From contig NC_009047.1 in assembly GCF_000209165.1 (NCBI RefSeq), positions 868,001 to 932,000 on the forward strand: a DNA stretch of 64,000 nucleotides, in the 5' to 3' direction. The notes below the pieces were generated by a model. The model had not been told where the DNA came from, searched no databases, and saw only the letters and a list, made by a program, of their open reading frames with translations. Position numbers and translations under genes: made by a program. Source of the DNA: Scheffersomyces stipitis CBS 6054. Its lineage: Eukaryota > Ascomycota > Pichiomycetes > Serinales > Debaryomycetaceae. Every line of letters starts with the position of its first letter. Within the stretch, counting starts at the first letter, position 1. Positions 61,333 to 64,000 of this stretch are shown here, piece by piece.

Positions 61333-64000
61333 CTAGATCACAATCTCAATAATGTTCTGGTTGGAACCGGCTGTAACGAAAGCCGATTTCGTCTGGGGGT
61401 TGACATTGAGCTTTTGAGCAGGAATGTTACCCGGGTATATGTGAGCGTTCTTACACTGGCTGATATTTATGTAGCTCAAGGGCGAGCAACCACTCAACAA
61501 TGCGTCAACACCAGCTCTGGTAACTCTAACACAGCCTTTAAGGATGAGCTTTTCGAGGCTTCTTAGATGCAAGGAGATTGCAACTAACGATGAATCACTT
61601 ACTGCAGAACCACAGAACGAAAGATCAAGCTCGCGAATGTTAGGACATCCCAAACACAAGACTTCGATTGCGATATCAGAAAGAGCACAGCAAAAGTTCA
61701 AGTCAAGGATCTCCAAGTTGGTAGCAGAGTTAGCAATGGAGATAATTGACTTGTCGGTGAGGAAAGTGCAGTCCTTCAACGACAACTTCTTCAAATTTGG
61801 AAACGACTTGTAAGTCCAGTACTGGAACCCTCTGTCAGTGATAGCGGTACATCTGGTAAGATCCAAGCTTTCCAAACGTTGACTGGCGTGGTTGGCAATA
61901 TGTTGCATCACATTGTCAGTAAGATGTTTGCAATAGCCTATGTTTAGGATCTTCAAGCTTTTGCACCCGATCTGATCCAAGTCGTGGTCGATCTCGGGGC
62001 TACTACCGTTAATATTCTGCTGCTGAGAAAGTTCTTCCTTTATAGCAGAAGAGTCCCAGCCGAGCAATCTTTCCAACACAATATCTCTGACCTTTCTACA
62101 GTTGGATAAGTCAATCTCTTCTAAATAGCCACCAACACTGGGAACTGTTAAATCCATAATAGCCATGGCGCTCACTTCCCAGTTCGACTTCATCTTCAAC
62201 ACTTTAATGTTTCCTGAAATACCAATCTCGTTAACCATGTAGCTGAAGCCTTCATCGGTGATGTGAAAGCAGTTTGAGATATTGATCTGCTGAGGTCTGG
62301 TTCCTACGAAGTCGGTGATGGAAATAAGTGCCTGGTCGTCTATAGAAGTATTCCATGGAGTCAAATCCAAATTGGTACACAAATTGGAGGCTACACTCAA
62401 CAACTGCCTCCAACGTCTACTGATGATCCTCAACTTCATCAATTCCGGCAATGACAAGAACTCGAACACTCGTAAGAGGATCCTATCTGGAAGAGGGCCA
62501 TTGTTGCTCAAGATGGACGATCTTCTTCTTCCAGTGCCACTGATACTGGCCAATCTGATTCTCTTATTGTGTGGCATGTACTGGAAAGCATTTCTGTTGC
62601 TGGTACTGTTTGCAAACTGGAAGTTCTGGAAATAATTTACAGATGGTACTACTGGATTCAACAGAGGTAACTCCAATGACATTGGATCAGTCTCATCGTT
62701 CAAAAAACTGTTAGAAACTGACTTTCTCTTTCTCGAAAAAGGTTCATCAGCAAATGAAGTGTTTCTTGTGCTAGTGGACATCTTTGCATCGCTGGAAATG
62801 GGAGAGACAGAAGGTGACTGGGCATCGGCATAGGAAATAGGAGATATCGAACGAGATACTCTTCCTGATAACACCTTGGCCTTTGTATCACCAAATGTCC
62901 AATTGGAAGCAAAAATAGGTGATACTCCTACACGTTGAGACTGAGGGTGTTGCAAGTTTGGCTGAGAAGAAGGTGACTTCTCAGGTGAAGATTTCTCAGA
63001 AGTATCATGAGAAGACTCTTCCTCATCACTACGGTCTTTATCTTGCTTATGGATGATATAATCAATGGACAATCTCGTCTTGTTATCGTGCTCGCTTCCT
63101 TTGGAATTGATGCTATTGTTGAGTTTGTTTCTTTCCTCCGCAGTTTTACGCATATCGTCTACGATGAAGGGGTACTTTTCGCACAAGTCCTCCAACTTGT
63201 CGCTTTTGACCACCATCAATTCTACTGTGGAGATGGATCTGATGCTGGCACTACGAACACAATCCAGGTGCTTGTCGTTGAGAAACGAAAGGAATGACAT
63301 TTCGCCAAAGTAACTTCCAGAACTCAAACGGGCCAAGATACGCTCAATATGAGCTCCTTCCTGGTTACGAGAGTAGTCTATGACTTCCACTTCGCCGTTA
63401 ATGATGAAGTAGATATCAGAATTGGTGTCACCTTTGTGGATGATGTATTCAAAGGCATTGAAATTGATGGGCTCGACGCCAAGAGCCAACTGATGGATGA
63501 TGGTGGAAGGAAGATTCTGGAAAATCGGCAAGTTCTTTATGAAGTCCTGAATCGATATGGTAGCGTCTACATTATGATTGTTAGCAAGATTTGGTGGAGT
63601 GTTGATGCCCAGAGGTAACAATGGTGAAGCAAGCGAAGGAGAAGGACTAGTGGAGATGGGAGGGAGAGAGGGGCCAGGAATCGCGGAAGTTTGAGTAGCT
63701 AAGGCACTCGCATTGATTCCATTTCTTATCGGAGGCAAGCTCGGAGCCGATTCAATCATCTTGTTGGAGATCAAGTTTGGAAGATCGTATTTGTTCTTCT
63801 TATCTTGCATGGCTAAACGTTCCTGAGCTTCATCTCTGATTCTTCTCTCTATCAAAGGGTAGTGTTTTAGTACAGTATTTAAGGCATCGCTAGTTAAAAC
63901 TCCTACCAATACTTTAGTACGGGCTACGACAGTTGCAGTACGGGGTCTGTTGAACAAGATTCCGATCTCACCAAAGAAGCTACCGGCTGCTAGCTCGGCA
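61333..64000 (-). CDS. cNMP-binding, F-box and leucine-rich-repeat protein (5' end beyond window)
   Basis: At least 888 codons are visible; the N-terminus lies past base 64000. Visible order: the end of one cyclic-nucleotide-binding domain (AAGSFFGEIGILFNRPRTAT, with the phosphate-cassette FGE and PRTA Arg); a Ser/Pro-rich linker; a second cNMP domain (IFQNLPSTIIHQLA to GSYFGEMSFLS, then VRSASIRSI); a long Ser/Pro/Glu linker; an F-box (LPDRILLRVFEFLSLPELMK); and AMN1-type cysteine-containing leucine-rich repeats to the C-terminus. F-box/LRR proteins pick substrates for SCF ubiquitin ligases; cNMP domains sense cAMP or cGMP. I recall no S. cerevisiae protein with both. Ligand and substrates are unknown. 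It converges on TMA64. Confidence 0.88.
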   Translation of the reverse strand, partial: AELAAGSFFGEIGILFNRPRTATVVARTKVLVGVLTSDALNTVLKHYPLIERRIRDEAQERLAMQDKKNKYDLPNLISNKMIESAPSLPPIRNGINASALATQTSAIPGPSLPPISTSPSPSLASPLLPLGINTPPNLANNHNVDATISIQDFIKNLPIFQNLPSTIIHQLALGVEPINFNAFEYIIHKGDTNSDIYFIINGEVEVIDYSRNQEGAHIERILARLSSGSYFGEMSFLSFLNDKHLDCVRSASIRSISTVELMVVKSDKLEDLCEKYPFIVDDMRKTAEERNKLNNSINSKGSEHDNKTRLSIDYIIHKQDKDRSDEEESSHDTSEKSSPEKSPSSQPNLQHPQSQRVGVSPIFASNWTFGDTKAKVLSGRVSRSISPISYADAQSPSVSPISSDAKMSTSTRNTSFADEPFSRKRKSVSNSFLNDETDPMSLELPLLNPVVPSVNYFQNFQFANSTSNRNAFQYMPHNKRIRLASISGTGRRRSSILSNNGPLPDRILLRVFEFLSLPELMKLRIISRRWRQLLSVASNLCTNLDLTPWNTSIDDQALISITDFVGTRPQQINISNCFHITDEGFSYMVNEIGISGNIKVLKMKSNWEVSAMAIMDLTVPSVGGYLEEIDLSNCRKVRDIVLERLLGWDSSAIKEELSQQQNINGSSPEIDHDLDQIGCKSLKILNIGYCKHLTDNVMQHIANHASQRLESLDLTRCTAITDRGFQYWTYKSFPNLKKLSLKDCTFLTDKSIISIANSATNLEILDLNFCCALSDIAIEVLCLGCPNIRELDLSFCGSAVSDSSLVAISLHLRSLEKLILKGCVRVTRAGVDALLSGCSPLSYINISQCKNAHIYPGNIPAQKLNVNPQTKSAFVTAGSNQNIIEIVI

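Overview
The window is nuclear DNA of a budding yeast of the CTG-Ser clade (Debaryomycetaceae). Gene content and intron-poor, A/T-leaning sequence resemble a Scheffersomyces/Debaryomyces/Candida relative; Scheffersomyces stipitis is my best guess, but the species is not proven. The clearest clade marker is in the first 200 bases: a class II tRNA gene with anticodon CAG, a serine-type variable arm, discriminator G and the unusual G at position 33. This is the tRNA that reads CUG as serine. At least two CTG codons, in the secreted aspartic protease and in SMC4, fall where homologues carry serine. Proteins here should therefore be translated with the alternative yeast nuclear code.

The layout is compact and almost wholly single-exon. 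From left to right: tRNA-Ser(CAG); XDJ1 (+) converging on securin PDS1 (-); FMP27 (+, 3082 codons); MRPL34 (-) diverging from RPA14 (+); SMC4 (+); DUS4 (-), BDF1 (-) and BRE1 (-); ROT2 (+) converging on SLX1 (-); a 2.7 kb gap holding a tRNA-like structured element; SKN7 (+); BER1 (-) diverging from PRS1 (+); VIP1 (+) converging on FAS1 (-); NUC1 (-); a 2.4 kb gap; a candidapepsin-type protease (+) converging on GPI17 (-); TMA64 (+); and a minus-strand gene cut by the right edge that joins cyclic-nucleotide-binding domains to an F-box and leucine-rich repeats.

Most genes are conserved housekeeping functions: chromosome segregation (PDS1, SMC4), chromatin (BDF1, BRE1), DNA repair (SLX1), ER glycoprotein and GPI-anchor processing (ROT2, GPI17), lipid supply (FAS1, FMP27), translation and RNA (MRPL34, TMA64, DUS4, RPA14), stress and inositol-phosphate signalling (SKN7, VIP1), and PRPP synthesis (PRS1). 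There is no operon logic; neighbours share divergent promoters or convergent tails. Several genes (SMC4, FAS1, PRS1, VIP1, BER1) have reading frames open upstream of the first ATG; I placed starts at the ATG that matches the family N-terminus.

The most interesting points are the CUG-Ser tRNA with a decayed tRNA-like element directly abutting it, the cNMP/F-box/LRR protein, a C-terminal HDEL on the glucosidase II catalytic subunit, and the possible Pol III-type structured RNA upstream of SKN7. I saw no transposon, CRISPR array, rRNA or viral sequence.
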